Below, piece by piece: positions 24,866-34,714 of a stretch of DNA of 64,000 bases; the stretch's first letter is position 1, and each line of letters begins with the position of its first letter. Origin of the DNA: Microplitis mediator (taxonomy: Eukaryota > Arthropoda > Insecta > Hymenoptera > Braconidae); contig NC_079977.1 in the NCBI RefSeq assembly GCF_029852145.1, positions 16,315,948 to 16,379,947 on the forward strand, read 5' to 3'. The position numbers were made by a program, and so were the translations under genes. A model generated the notes under the pieces. It saw nothing but the letters and a program-made list of their open reading frames with translations, had not been told where the DNA came from and made no database searches.

Positions 24866-26418
24866 ACAATATTGATAATGTTTTAACAGAACGATTTAAA
24901 AAAATTTGCAATGAATTACTGGATATGTATTCAAAATTAGAAAAAGGTTTCAAGTTTGAATTTTATGAAAAAAATTCTTTAATAAAAATTGATAGTAAGA
25001 TTTCAAAACGTTTGGAGTTACTGGCAGAAGAAAAAATTTCGTTAATTTATTATCTTGAAAGTGCAATCGATGAAGACATGTTTAATAATATCATGTACAT
25101 GTTAGAAGCACCTCAATGTAAGTATCTAAATTATTAAAATTAATTTTCAAGTTATTGTAAATTTCGCTGGTTCGATTCTTTTTTATTTTGTAAAGATAAT
25201 TTTTTTTTTCAATTACTTTCTTTACTCAAGATTAAAATTCCTAAATTATGTTTTGTTGATTTTTTTTTAATTATAAAATTATGTATTTAGTTAATGGAGA
25301 CGATGACAAGTAACATGAAATATAAATCGGATAACCACCATTGCTTACTAATACAATGAGTGTAATTTATATTAAAGTAAGAAATCAGATTAATTTATAA
25401 CTTTTTCATTAACGTACCCTGATTAGAAAATACGATTGGTGAGTCTTTAATCCTCATAATCCTCATAGGTTTCCACATTTAATCGTCTCTTATCCTCAAA
25501 TGAAGATTAATTATTTTACGATTAAAGACGATTCATGAGAATTAAAAATTTTTAATCTTCATGGTTAAAAATGTAATCGTTTTTAATCCTCTTTAATCAT
25601 CAATCGACGATTCGTGACGATTTAAAACGATTGAAACAGTTTTAATCCTCACGAATCGTATTTTTTAATCAGGGTAAAGAGGTGAATGTCTCTATCGAAA
25701 TAGAGTTAACTCTACTTTATTTAAATCGCCATCTATATTTATTATCTACCTGTCTTCGCTTGTTTTCAGATTTTTTTGAATAAAATATTAATTCATTTGT
25801 CGTCAGAGTTGGTCCACGATCCATCATGTCAAATTGTAATTCCATTGAAATTTTATAATAAAATTAAACAAAAATGAATTTAAATGCAATAATATTTAAT
25901 ATTTATAAAATTAAATGAATCAATTGAAATTAAATAATAATCTATAATTAAAATTACAGGGACCCCAATTGAAAACCGTGCCCTCGTAAATTTCAGGATC
26001 TTTACCCATGGAGAATTCATTTTTAATCGCCTTAGAGACGATGACCTTAGTGTTTGGAGGTAATTCTTATAAATTTGTAATAATTATAATCATTATTGTT
26101 ATTATAGTGACTGTAACTTATCACTCTTCATTACAGGATAATTTGCCGAAGCCAAATTTTCAATAAGAAATCCGCAGAAGAATGCCAAATTCGATTTTTT
26201 GAGTTAAGTGATGAATATCTGGTAAGTTTTCGTATGTTTTACATTGACGTGAATTTGATATGTATATATACATTTGACATATCTATATATACATATGTTT
26301 TTCTTTACAATTGCAGGTTTATTTTAATATGTCTGACAAGCAGCGTGAACGGGAAAACGCACCAATTCCCGCCAACGAGGATCTGTTTCGGCTTTATATG
26401 AATGCATGTATAAATTAA
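24866..26418 (+). CDS. 3' part of a spliced host-like gene, interrupted by the LTR
   Basis: Four exons are supported by GT-AG borders and matching phases: up to 25117, 25960-26059, 26137-26221 and 26317-26418 (TAA stop). The first exon is open from the LTR junction (NNIDNVLTERF...) and ends with one base of a Trp codon completed by exon 2 (..TPIENRALVNF). Exon 3 begins IICRSQIF and exon 4 ends MNACIN. I do not recognise the protein; the fragment is hydrophilic with a helical first exon (KLEKGFKFEF, SKRLELLAEEK). The 5' exons would lie left of the LTR element, outside the window. The first intron contains a 258-bp TA-flanked MITE. The LTR insertion in the exon probably inactivates this allele. 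Confidence 0.6.
25417..25674. mobile_element. MITE, 258 bp, TA-flanked, CCCTGATTA ends
   Basis: The terminal inverted repeats are CCCTGATTAGAAAATACGATT-type and the complement AATCGTATTTTTTAATCAGGG, with TA on both sides. The interior consists of the words TAATCCTCAT and AATCGTCTTTAATC and their complements. It lies in an intron. Confidence 0.85.
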
Positions 26419-26652
26419 AATGTCAGAATTAAAAAAAAAAAATATTTACTATGATAACCTTAATTTTTAATTTGAAAAATTTGAATTAAATAAAAAAAAA
26501 ATGTTGGAAAATCCAAAAGTGCACACCTCAATCGATCATTTTATTTTAAATCATCACTTTTATTGTATAATATTAATGTATTTTTTTTTATTATGAACTT
26601 TTATTCAACTTACAAATTACCAATTCGATTTTTTTATTTCTTATTTTCAGTT
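26419..26652. other. Downstream flank of the spliced gene
   Basis: AT-rich; I see nothing else here. It ends at the inverted-repeat end of the errantivirus-like LTR. Confidence 0.5.
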
Positions 26653-27204
26653 TGTTATGTCCGACTATTATTTAATTAATATTTGGTTGCGTGGATTGGG
26701 GCGTTCGGACTAACATATGCAATTTTCGGCTTAAATGTTTTATTCAAGCCTTATTTTATTTTATTTTAGGGATACGTTTCGATGTAAGTTTTCTTTTAAT
26801 TCTTAGGTTACTAAAAATGCGTTATAGAATATGGGAATTCATACATACGATTTGGAATTTATAGCGTCCTTTTTCCAATTAAATTTTGAGGCCGATTGAA
26901 AATTTGTTAAAGAATTTAAAAGATAAAATAGTCACTTATAAACTTCCTACCTTTGCTGTAAAAGTTCTCGTTGATTATTTTTCCCTCTTTGAAGACTCCT
27001 TCGTAGTAGGCCCTTGGACTCCTGAGATGTGCTCCTTGGACTGGTTGGCGATTTCTCTTTCTCTCGTGCAAGCGATGAACAAGCGAGGAAGGGTGATCAA
27101 TATTAACTAACTTAATTTCAATTAATGAAGCACAAAAACAGTCTTTCACTTTTTCTTTCCTTTTATTCAACTATTAAACTTTAATTGTTTACAAACCAAA
27201 AATA

Positions 27205-27250
27205 CCTTTAATTTTTCTTAATAGAAATTAGAGATGATACTCTTTAAAGG
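27205..27250 (-). ncRNA. Three-stem junction motif, copy 1
   Basis: Minus strand: CCUUUAA / AGAG-UAUCAU-CUCU / UUUCU...AGAAA / UUAAAGG. It lies in the errantivirus-like 3' LTR. The fold is predicted by eye. Confidence 0.5.
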
Positions 27251-27381
27251 CTTTTATTTTTATGCATAAACATTTGTTACACTTTAGTATACACTGGTAT
27301 TTTCTTATTCTTTATTAGATTAGTTTTGTGTTTTAATGGAATAAAATTCCTTTAATTTTCCCAAAGGAATTAGAGCTGATA

Positions 27382-29697
27382 CACGGAGAAAAATGAAGGT
27401 GAAAATTCCATGAAATTTTATGTGAAAATCCATAAATTTTTATTATGCTAGCCGACTAAACTTGAAACCGTATGATATTCCAATATTTTATGTTTTGCGT
27501 GTTCTTACTAATTGTATTGAAGCATAATAAAATATCGTTGCGGCCGACAAAAATTTCTTTCTTGAACATAATACATTTCGTATTGAGCATAATAAAAATT
27601 ATTAAGTATTTTATAGTTATAATAACTGACACGACAAAAATTGTGTCGCTAGGATGCAATATTCACCGTCTTATGACAATAAAATGTACCACTAGCATAA
27701 TAAAAATTGTTTTAATTATTTTACTTATACGATCAAAATTATTTAAAAATTTATTGAAAAAAATAATAATTTTCATTTTTGTTTTTTTACTCTTTAAATT
27801 AACTTTTATAAAAATTATATTACTAATCTAAAAAATTTATAGAGACTCTTTGTAAAATTTATGACACTAACATAATAAATTTAACGAGACTTTTCTTTAC
27901 TTTGTAAATTCAATATTGCACGAATCGTGAAATTAATTTTTGAAATATATTGTCAACTAATTACCAATACCAATGCTGCTAAAAAAATATAAAATAAAAA
28001 ATACAGTGTTTTGTGTTGATATTCTCATATGTTTCTATCAATTATCTTTAATAGTCTTATATGTATATACAAAAACGTATAGTATAAATATTAAATGAAA
28101 TTGATAGAAACATATGTATGAGAATATCAACACAAAACACTGTATTTTTTTATTTTATATTAATTTTATATTTTTTTAGCAGCATTGGTATTGGTAGTTA
28201 GTTGACAATATATTTCAAAAATTAATTTTACGATTCGTACAATATTGAATTTACAGAGCAAAGAAAAGTCTCGTTAAAATTATTATATTAATATTATAAA
28301 TTTTACAAAAAGTCTTATAACTACTTATCTAACTTAATGAACATTTATCAGGATATAAAATAAATAAAAATACATCTAATTTTCCATAAAATTAAAATCC
28401 ATGCAGTTTACATTTATTACACACAATGATACATCAAATAGTTTTTTATTTTATTAAAACAAAAAAAATATAATTTATTGTTATTCGTAAGTGTGTAATT
28501 TATTATCAAACATAAAAATAGTTATGCAAACAAATCTCATTAGCATAATAATATTAAAATCAATAAGAATAAAGATTTTCACAATCACACAACCCCATAG
28601 AACTCAACTGAATAATTGACACTTGCTAAATAAAATAGATGCTTCTTGAATGAATTCCCGCGGAGTACTGATCAGAAAAATAACCAAATAAATCCGAACA
28701 TTCAGAACAAAAAATTATTTTGTTTAAACACCGTTGTAAAAATTACTCAAAGACAAACAAAAATTATTGTCAAAAAATTATAAATAGCTGTATTTCAATG
28801 AAATTTTATTAAATGGGTGTAAAGACTGTTATTAATTATTTAAACTTTAATGATTTTCTATAAGTGTTGTTCCTCAACTGAGTAAATATCAGTTTAAATT
28901 TAACAAATTTTATTATGCTGGCACGAGAAATTTTGCATTACTGATAAAGTAGAATTTCTACTGATCATATAATGAAACTTATCAACTGACAAAACTAAAA
29001 GTTTTTAAATTTTAAGAATTTTTATTATGCTTGCTTTAGAATTTTCAATTGAATCAATGTTCGAGAATTTATACCCAGTAAATAATAACAAAAATTGAAG
29101 TAAATATAAATATCATGACAAAATCTGTAAATTTTGTTATTCTATTGTGGCAATTATTATTTTTAGTTCTTATTAATTCTTGTATGATCAAGAATTATAA
29201 AATTTATATAATATAAAACAAAAAAACCATTTTTTCATAGAAAAAATTTTACACAGGAGTTTAAAATGTAACGAATTTATTTCGAATTTAATACTGTTTG
29301 AAATAAATATTTTTATGCTGAATATAATTTTTGATACAAAATTATAAAAAATTTACAAATTCATAATTTAAAAACTATAATATATAACACATAATCATTT
29401 TTATTTACATTTTAATTAATAGCAAACGTTTATCAAAACTTTACTCTCAATTTATAAAATTTCAAGATTTATTTTGATATTACTTTCATAGTATAACATA
29501 TTTTATATTTGTTGGTTATTAAAAATCAAAGACTTCAAAAATCATTATGCTACTCTATAATTTTTTTTGCGTACCTATTACTTTCTACTAATTTTTCATA
29601 AAAATTATCATAATTTATGATTTTCTAAACAGATCTAGTAGAAATCGAAAATCATACAGTATTTTTTCGTATATATCGAGCTTCATTTCTCTCCGTG
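27382..29697. mobile_element. Non-autonomous TA-flanked transposon, 2.3 kb, CACGGAGAAA ends
   Basis: It starts CACGGAGAAAAATGAA and ends TTCATTTCTCTCCGTG, flanked by TA. The uninterrupted target GATACTCTTTAAAGG occurs five more times nearby, which proves the insertion point and the TA duplication. The core 27847-28318 is a palindrome of about 470 bp. The word TTTTTATTATGCT recurs in both orientations (about 27436, 27697, 28549, 28909, 29021, 29549). There is no transposase. Confidence 0.85.
27847..28318. repeat. Palindrome inside the TA-flanked transposon
   Basis: The arms, with AAACACTGTATTTTTT and AAAAAATACAGTGTTTTGTG, mirror each other around about 28070. This would be a strong hairpin if transcribed. 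Confidence 0.8.
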
Positions 29698-30424
29698 TAC
29701 TCTTTAAAGGTGGTTTCTTTTATTTTTGAGCATGTGTTCACTTTTAGTTACAATATTTGTTTTCAATTCTTAATGCACTGAACAGTGCTATTAACACTTA
29801 ACTACTGACTCACAACCAATAACACTTTTTCTTTATTAAACTTTTCTTTTCTTTATAAAATTTTCTTCGCGATGCGATTTTATTTTGCTCTCTTTGAGCA
29901 GTATATGTTATATAGATATATATTTCTTTATTTCACTGCTATAACTTTTCTTTACTTTGTTTTGTATTTTTATAAAAGCGACGTGGTCGGTTTTATTTTA
30001 TTTGTATATTTGTTATAAATATATAGTATATATATTTATTTTAATGGTTTGCGAATTTTTATTTCTCGAATAAAATTATACGCGTTTTGTTTTTTTTTTT
30101 TTTTTGTTTGAAAGATACTATGTACCAAATTGCGACTCTTTGTTGAAAACTTTGAATTCAACTAGTGACCGGAAAGCAAGCCTGTGCTCGGTAGAGTGAT
30201 TGCTCTTGAAAAATTTTCGTAGATGCAACCATGGGGGTCCGAGTTTGGGAAGGAGGGGGTTTTCAACATCTTACATAGTAAGAGATGTCCCGTTGACGGA
30301 ACTTAATTTAGCTCAATGTTAATTGTGGTTGTTGCTACGCATTAGAGTGACCATAATTATTACTAAGTGGGGACTAAGAATAAGGGAATGGAAGACGGGA
30401 GAATAAATCTCTGCAATTGAACTA

Positions 30425-30468
30425 CTCCAGGTTTCTTATGAGAAAATGGAATATTTATTCCTTTGGAG
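30425..30468 (-). ncRNA. Three-stem junction motif, copy 3 (LTR start)
   Basis: Minus strand: stem 1 CUCCA/UGGAG, stem 2 GGAA-UAAAUA-UUCC, stem 3 UUUC-UCAUAA-GAAA. It differs from the other copies in stem sequence but keeps all three pairings. It lies 50-90 bases inside the LTR. Confidence 0.5.
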
Positions 30469-30517
30469 CGTTCAACATGAATTTAAAAAAAAAAAGGTTG
30501 CGAAGTCGGACATAACA

Positions 30518-30535
30518 TCCCCCCCCCCCCCCAAG
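30518..30535 (-). promoter_or_regulatory. Polypurine tract of the errantivirus-like element
   Basis: A run of about 14 G on the minus strand, followed by GA and the LTR start. It lies 15 bases after the RNase H stop codon, so RNase H is the last gene of the element. Confidence 0.7.
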
Positions 30536-30549
30536 CTCAGAGATGACTT

Positions 30550-31242
30550 CTATTTCTTTGAGCTTGAAGTTGGTAAAGGAATGTTGAACTCTGCTCTTGA
30601 TTGAGATAGCTCGAATAATCTAGCTCCACCCTTGGCTAGTTGATCGGCCTGTTCATTGCCATAGATTCCCTCGTGACCGGGAACGTGATGGATTTCTATG
30701 TCTCTGGATTTCATTTGAGATTTGATGTATTTGAGCTCCTCTTTATAGGAAACCGGCTTCTCCGTGGAAGTAATCCAATCCCGTTTTTCCCAATTTTCGT
30801 ACCAAATGGTGAGGCCATTGCATAAATACTCCGAATCGGTGAAAAGATCTATTTTTGTTAGATTAAATTTTCTTATAATTTTTAAAGCCTGAAGAATGGC
30901 CTCTAACTCGGCACCATTATTGGTGTTTCTGTTGAAGCATGGAAGAGATAGATTTTGGGGATGGTTTGGTCCAAAATAAATTCCCAGACCTGTAGCTGGC
31001 TCTGAAGTACCATTGCGAAAACACGACCCGTCCGTGAAGATGGTGATACGGCCTTCAACGTTTCTTTCGAATTGTACTGGGTGGATAATTAGTTTCCAAT
31101 GTTGTAGATATGTATGGACTTCCTTCAAAGATGGCAATTGCTTAAAGATTGGGTTAGGATAAGCGAGGATTTGATTTCGGCGATCCTCCCAAGAATGATA
31201 TACTCCGGGTTTATGTCCACTTAGAACCAAATAGAAGGGCAT
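30550..31242 (-). CDS. Ribonuclease H1 carried by the retroelement (230 aa)
   Basis: This is a complete eukaryote-type RNase H1. The N-terminal hybrid-binding domain covers about residues 3-46 (FYLVLSGHKPGVYHSWED, then AYPNPIFK). The catalytic domain starts at about 64 and has D71 (FTDGSC), E112 (GAELEA), D136 (TDSEY), H190 (HVPGHEG) and D200 (NEQADQLA). It would cleave RNA in RNA-DNA hybrids. The start is the ATG at 31242, one base after a polypyrimidine/AG acceptor (CCCCCTTGCTCAGCAG), so a spliced mRNA is likely. It is the last ORF before the polypurine tract, separate from pol, whose own RNase H would lie in the missing part. All catalytic residues are intact although env and pol are broken. 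Capture of a host RNase H1 cDNA is the simplest origin (inference). Confidence 0.85.
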   Translation of the reverse strand: MPFYLVLSGHKPGVYHSWEDRRNQILAYPNPIFKQLPSLKEVHTYLQHWKLIIHPVQFERNVEGRITIFTDGSCFRNGTSEPATGLGIYFGPNHPQNLSLPCFNRNTNNGAELEAILQALKIIRKFNLTKIDLFTDSEYLCNGLTIWYENWEKRDWITSTEKPVSYKEELKYIKSQMKSRDIEIHHVPGHEGIYGNEQADQLAKGGARLFELSQSRAEFNIPLPTSSSKK

Positions 31243-31794
31243 TCTGCTGAGCAAGGGGGAAAAAGAGATGTCCGTGGATCGTTGGATAAATTTAGAGGGG
31301 ATTTAATTTAGAAAAGATTGACTCGGTCCACCATGGTAGTCTTAAATAACTTTTTCTAAAAAATAGACGATACAAATATATGTGAGTTATGGTTGTGAGT
31401 CTCTGACTTGTTCTTTATTATTATTATTTATCTTATATCTTATTGTATATATTTTTTGTGTAACTAATTCCAACTTATGTATATGTGTACCCTGAGATAT
31501 GAGCCTATCACTAGAACTGGGGGTTTTCCCTCTGATACCCCTTTTTCGTGAGGTTACTTGTTTTGATTGGATTCTAGGAGTCTTACTGGCTTTGAGGGTT
31601 TACAACCACTGTTCTTAGTGATAGCTCCAAATCTGTAATAAACAATTTTATGGAAAATGATAATGTTTGGCTTATATATATATATATATTTTAATGAAAT
31701 CATTATGTACTACCGGTTATTATAATCTAATAGTTATTCACAATATGATTATTGCTATTATCGTTATAGTGTCTGTATATAAAAATTCCTTTAT

Positions 31795-31830
31795 TTTTCC
31801 TGAAGGAAATTAGAGATGATACTCTTTAGA

Positions 31831-31834
<4 letters not shown>
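31795..31834 (-). ncRNA. Three-stem junction motif, copy 4
   Basis: Stem 1 UCCUCUAA/AUAAAGGA (one mismatch), stem 2 AGAG-UAUCAU-CUCU, stem 3 UUUCC-UUC-AGGAAA on the minus strand. It is followed by an acceptor-like TTTTTATATACAG. Confidence 0.5.
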
Positions 31835-31865
<31 letters not shown>

Positions 31866-31926
31866 TTTTTCTTTCTATTTGCTTAATGTCATTTTCTTCT
31901 CTTACATTCTATGATTTATGTATAAA

Positions 31927-31977
31927 GTTCCTTTATTTTTCTTTGTGGAAATTAGAGATGATACTCTTTAAAGGAAT
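31927..31977 (-). ncRNA. Three-stem junction motif, copy 5
   Basis: Stem 1 UUCCUUUA/UAAAGGAA, stem 2 AGAG-UAUCAU-CUCU, stem 3 UUUC/GAAA on the minus strand. Confidence 0.5.
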
Positions 31978-32043
31978 TATTATTAATATTATGACTAAAA
32001 CTATGTTTTTTTTTGTTTTTTTTTATATTTGATATTATTGCGA

Positions 32044-32075
<32 letters not shown>

Positions 32076-32094
32076 CGCTTATCTATCCACATAT

Positions 32095-32145
<51 letters not shown>

Positions 32146-32453
32146 CATGTAAACAGATAGACATAAAAATTTTCTTTTTGTTTTGTTTTTATTATTTTTT
32201 TTTTTTTTTTTTTTTGTTAAGGGGTAGGACCCCCTCCCCCCTTTTAACATGGAAAGATGCGAACCCCTCGTCACCCGAGTTCCAAAGTTCCCGTTTGCCT
32301 TACAAAATGGACCAAGTGGCCTCGGATGGCGGAACTCCGCACCCGTCCTTATACTCATGTGTAAAGGGAAAAGCAGGCCCCGTACCTTCGTTGGTTTTGT
32401 TATTTTTTTTTTTGTAAATAAAAAGAAAAAGGTACTAGCACTAATCTAAGATT

Positions 32454-32495
32454 CACCTAGTTTCCAAAGGAAAATGGAGATGATACTCCTAGGTG
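32454..32495 (-). ncRNA. Three-stem junction motif, copy 6 (best pairing)
   Basis: Stem 1 CACCUA/UAGGUG, stem 2 GGAG-UAUCAU-CUCC, stem 3 UUUCC-UUU-GGAAA. Stem 1 shares no sequence with the copies on either side, yet pairs perfectly. Confidence 0.55.
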
Positions 32496-32575
32496 GCTTA
32501 TACAATATCATGTTTAATAATTTAATCCTAAGTATAACTAAACTTTATTTTATAACTATACGTTTCTGTATATAA

Positions 32576-32628
32576 AATTCCTTTATTTTTCTTTGAAGAA
32601 ATTAGAGATGATACTCTCTAAAGGAATT
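32576..32628 (-). ncRNA. Three-stem junction motif, copy 7
   Basis: Stem 1 AAUUCCUUUA/UAAAGGAAUU, stem 2 AGAG-UAUCAU-CUCU, stem 3 UUUCUU-CAA-AGAAA. It lies 45 bases after the LRR gene's stop codon and is followed by TTTTATATACAG. Confidence 0.55.
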
Positions 32629-32672
32629 ATTATTAATATTATTACTAAAACTATTTTTTTTTTCTCTAACAT

Positions 32673-34481
32673 CTAACCCGACTTCATTAGGACCCGGTAA
32701 GGTTTGTTGCTTCTTTGGGCGTTGGCATGGACTTCCCGAGGTATTTCCCTCGATGGCATAAGGATGGTGACAACCCGAGGACAGAACTCGTTCTCTCTTT
32801 TCACCAGATTTGAAAGAGCTGGTTGATAAGTGAAATGACGGATTCCCCTTAGGTCAATGATCTCAATACTGTTGTTGGCATCAAGGATCTCGATTACCGT
32901 ATAATACGAAAAATGTGCCCCAGACACCACCAACCTATCTATTTTTATACGTAATGTTCTGTAGAAGCTGCCTGGACGCTTGTGGGGCTTCACCAGGCTT
33001 AAGGTCGCGAGGTGTATGTTTTCGTTCGCTGGTATAGTGATTCGGTCGAGTTTGATTTCGTAGATGGTAAGGTGCTCGAGGTTAGTTGCCATTGATACAA
33101 GATTGGTAATTACGTCATTTCGGTGGTGGCCTAGGGATACCTCGAGGTTTCTTAATTCCTCGTTCCTGGTGATCATATCTGATGGATGCCACCATAGGTC
33201 GTCTTGGTAGTTTCCCCATCGGAACTTCAGTGCCTTGATCTTGGTACTCCCAAGAGCGTTGATAAGCGGAAGCATATCGATGTTCTCGTTGTAGCGTTTT
33301 CTGGTCCGGTCGCAATCTTGGATGACTAGTGCACTAAGGACTGTATTATCCTGGAAGTACTGAATTAGATGTTCGTGGTTTAAGAAGTAACAACTTTTTA
33401 GTGTCAACCTTTGTAATTTTTCGCCGGCCCGTTTTAGGGAGGATCCCGTGAAGAAAGTATTATCGCTTATACCAAATTCTACCAGCCTGGGCAGTTGTTG
33501 AAAGATCTCGCTCAGCTCATTATCCAATGGTCCCTGTGATCTTCCGATGGCAAGGGCAGTTAAAGACTCCAGTCTGGGCAACTCTTCGATGAATCCACTG
33601 GAGATGATGGCCCCAGATATGTCCAGACACGTTAGGCGTTCGGGAATTCTATATTTTATAAAGCTGACAATTATCCCTGGAGATGCTAGTTGGTTTTCTG
33701 GTAGGTTGATGCTTAACCTGCGGAGATTCAACCTTTGTGCTGTAAAGAGCCCGGATAACAGTTCGTCGGTGCTTCTTGCCCCGGTGAAGTTGAGGATGCG
33801 GTTGATGTTGTCAGAATTTACCTCGAAGTTTCGCAGAACGTGCCGGATTACATGACACATACCCGGAGAGTAAGCGGCTAAGGCACACATGTCCGTTGAG
33901 TCAAGGTATCCAAATATTTCGCTCCAGCTGTCAGGATCAAGATACTCGTGCAAGTTGTTTCCCTCGGACCTCCCGCGTTCGGATGGAAGTTTAATACTCA
34001 GCTTCTTGAACGGGACGATTCGTATTTTACTCCTTCCCATAATGAATTTATTGTCTCGAGATTGGGTCTGCAGATTCAGCGACGTGATGACCGAGTGGAG
34101 TTTTAGCCGCCCTACCGCCAAGTTGTTTTTACCAGGGAAGATGGAAAGTTTCTCGATTTCCTCCGGCTTGAGCTGTAGGGTCTTAGTCAGTTTGTTCTTG
34201 TTCGTAGTTCTTGGCAGACCATAAATGAGAAGTTCGAGCATGGGCTCGTTCGCCTCGTCTTGGACTTCGGGCATAGGTCTGGGAGTCCGGTCACGTATGG
34301 TTATACTGTGATAGTACTCTATGTCACCGTCTCTGGGGTCGATAGGATAGAGTCTGGTTGCGTTCAGTTTGTCGTTGAGCTTCTTTTTGCGCCTCTCATC
34401 TTCCTCCTGCGAGAGATGCCTGTATTTTTCCAGGTGGATTTTTGCCTCCATCATAGTCTGGGGGTTGACGCGCTTTGCCAT
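32673..34481 (-). CDS. RRM-like / F-box / leucine-rich-repeat protein encoded by the retroelement (602 aa)
   Basis: One uninterrupted frame. Residues 1-60 are charged and helical (KIHLEKYRHLSQEEDERRKK). Residues about 80-160 have an RRM-like pattern (LELLIYGLP as first strand, AVGRLKL as third). Residues about 178-218 fit an F-box (YLDPDSWSEIFGYLDSTDMC). Residues about 240-590 are degenerate leucine-rich repeats (RLNLRRLSINLP, LTCLDISG, LESLTALAIG, LQRLTLKSC). F-box plus LRR proteins are substrate receptors of SCF ubiquitin ligases, so this ORF could redirect host ubiquitination. The ATG follows an acceptor-like GTTGTAG by about 20 bases. It lies after env and before RNase H on the same strand, with three-stem motifs on both sides. 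It is intact while env carries two stops. Host gene capture is likely; domain calls are by pattern only. Confidence 0.75.
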   Translation of the reverse strand: MAKRVNPQTMMEAKIHLEKYRHLSQEEDERRKKKLNDKLNATRLYPIDPRDGDIEYYHSITIRDRTPRPMPEVQDEANEPMLELLIYGLPRTTNKNKLTKTLQLKPEEIEKLSIFPGKNNLAVGRLKLHSVITSLNLQTQSRDNKFIMGRSKIRIVPFKKLSIKLPSERGRSEGNNLHEYLDPDSWSEIFGYLDSTDMCALAAYSPGMCHVIRHVLRNFEVNSDNINRILNFTGARSTDELLSGLFTAQRLNLRRLSINLPENQLASPGIIVSFIKYRIPERLTCLDISGAIISSGFIEELPRLESLTALAIGRSQGPLDNELSEIFQQLPRLVEFGISDNTFFTGSSLKRAGEKLQRLTLKSCYFLNHEHLIQYFQDNTVLSALVIQDCDRTRKRYNENIDMLPLINALGSTKIKALKFRWGNYQDDLWWHPSDMITRNEELRNLEVSLGHHRNDVITNLVSMATNLEHLTIYEIKLDRITIPANENIHLATLSLVKPHKRPGSFYRTLRIKIDRLVVSGAHFSYYTVIEILDANNSIEIIDLRGIRHFTYQPALSNLVKRENEFCPRVVTILMPSREIPREVHANAQRSNKPYRVLMKSG

Positions 34482-34525
34482 GGTCGTGGTGGGTTTTCTT
34501 TCTACAACTTAAATTAAATGTTACA

Positions 34526-34565
34526 TGAGTTTTCCTTTGAGGAAATGGGGTCAATGCCCCCTCTT
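34526..34565 (-). ncRNA. Three-stem junction motif, copy 8
   Basis: Stem 1 GAG/CUC, stem 2 GGGG-CAUUGA-CCCC, stem 3 UUUCC-UCAAA-GGAAA on the minus strand. It lies about 45 bases before the LRR start codon. Confidence 0.5.
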
Positions 34566-34641
34566 ATTTGCTGAACTACAACTAGTGTCCTATTCTAAGG
34601 GGATCTGATAAGATATATTTAATCATAAAAGTAAAAATTGC

Positions 34642-34685
34642 CCAAATCTTCCTGTGATAAGGAAATGGAGGCGATGCTCCTTTGG
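34642..34685 (-). ncRNA. Three-stem junction motif, copy 9
   Basis: Stem 1 CCAAA/UUUGG, stem 2 GGAG-CAUCGC-CUCC, stem 3 UUUCCU-UAUCAC-AGGAAG. It lies 30 bases after the env stop. Confidence 0.5.
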
Positions 34686-34714
34686 AACTTGTATGTGGTA
34701 TTTTATTTCTGAGG

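Larger units (their letters stand above)
27347..29710 (-). ncRNA. Three-stem junction motif, copy 2, split by a transposon
   Basis: The two halves, 29710-29698 and 27381-27347, join to CCUUUAAAGAG-UA(U)CAG-CUCU, UUCC-UUU-GGGAA, UUAAAGGAA. The transposon entered the hexaloop of the second stem at its TA. Confidence 0.5.
26653..30517 (-). repeat. 3' LTR of the errantivirus-like element (about 1.55 kb plus an insertion)
   Basis: On the minus strand it starts TGTTATGTCCGAC at 30517, right after a G-rich polypurine tract, and ends GTCGGACATAACA at 26653. This gives 13-bp inverted termini in TG...CA form. A 2.3-kb transposon (27382-29697) splits it. It contains three copies of the three-stem motif (30425-30468, the split copy at 27347/29710, and 27205-27250). 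The 5' LTR is not in the window. Confidence 0.75.
31243..32672. other. Intergenic region of the retroelement between RNase H and the LRR gene
   Basis: It contains four three-stem motifs (31795, 31927, 32454, 32576), two poly-T tracts, a TA run near 32100, and a GC-rich island at 32220-32400 whose short ORFs on both strands I do not support. No gene is recognised. Confidence 0.5.

Noticed and set aside
32083..32449. Short ORFs around the GC-rich island in the retroelement
   Set aside because: Three frames on two strands are equally open and run into TA and T tracts. No motif is recognised.
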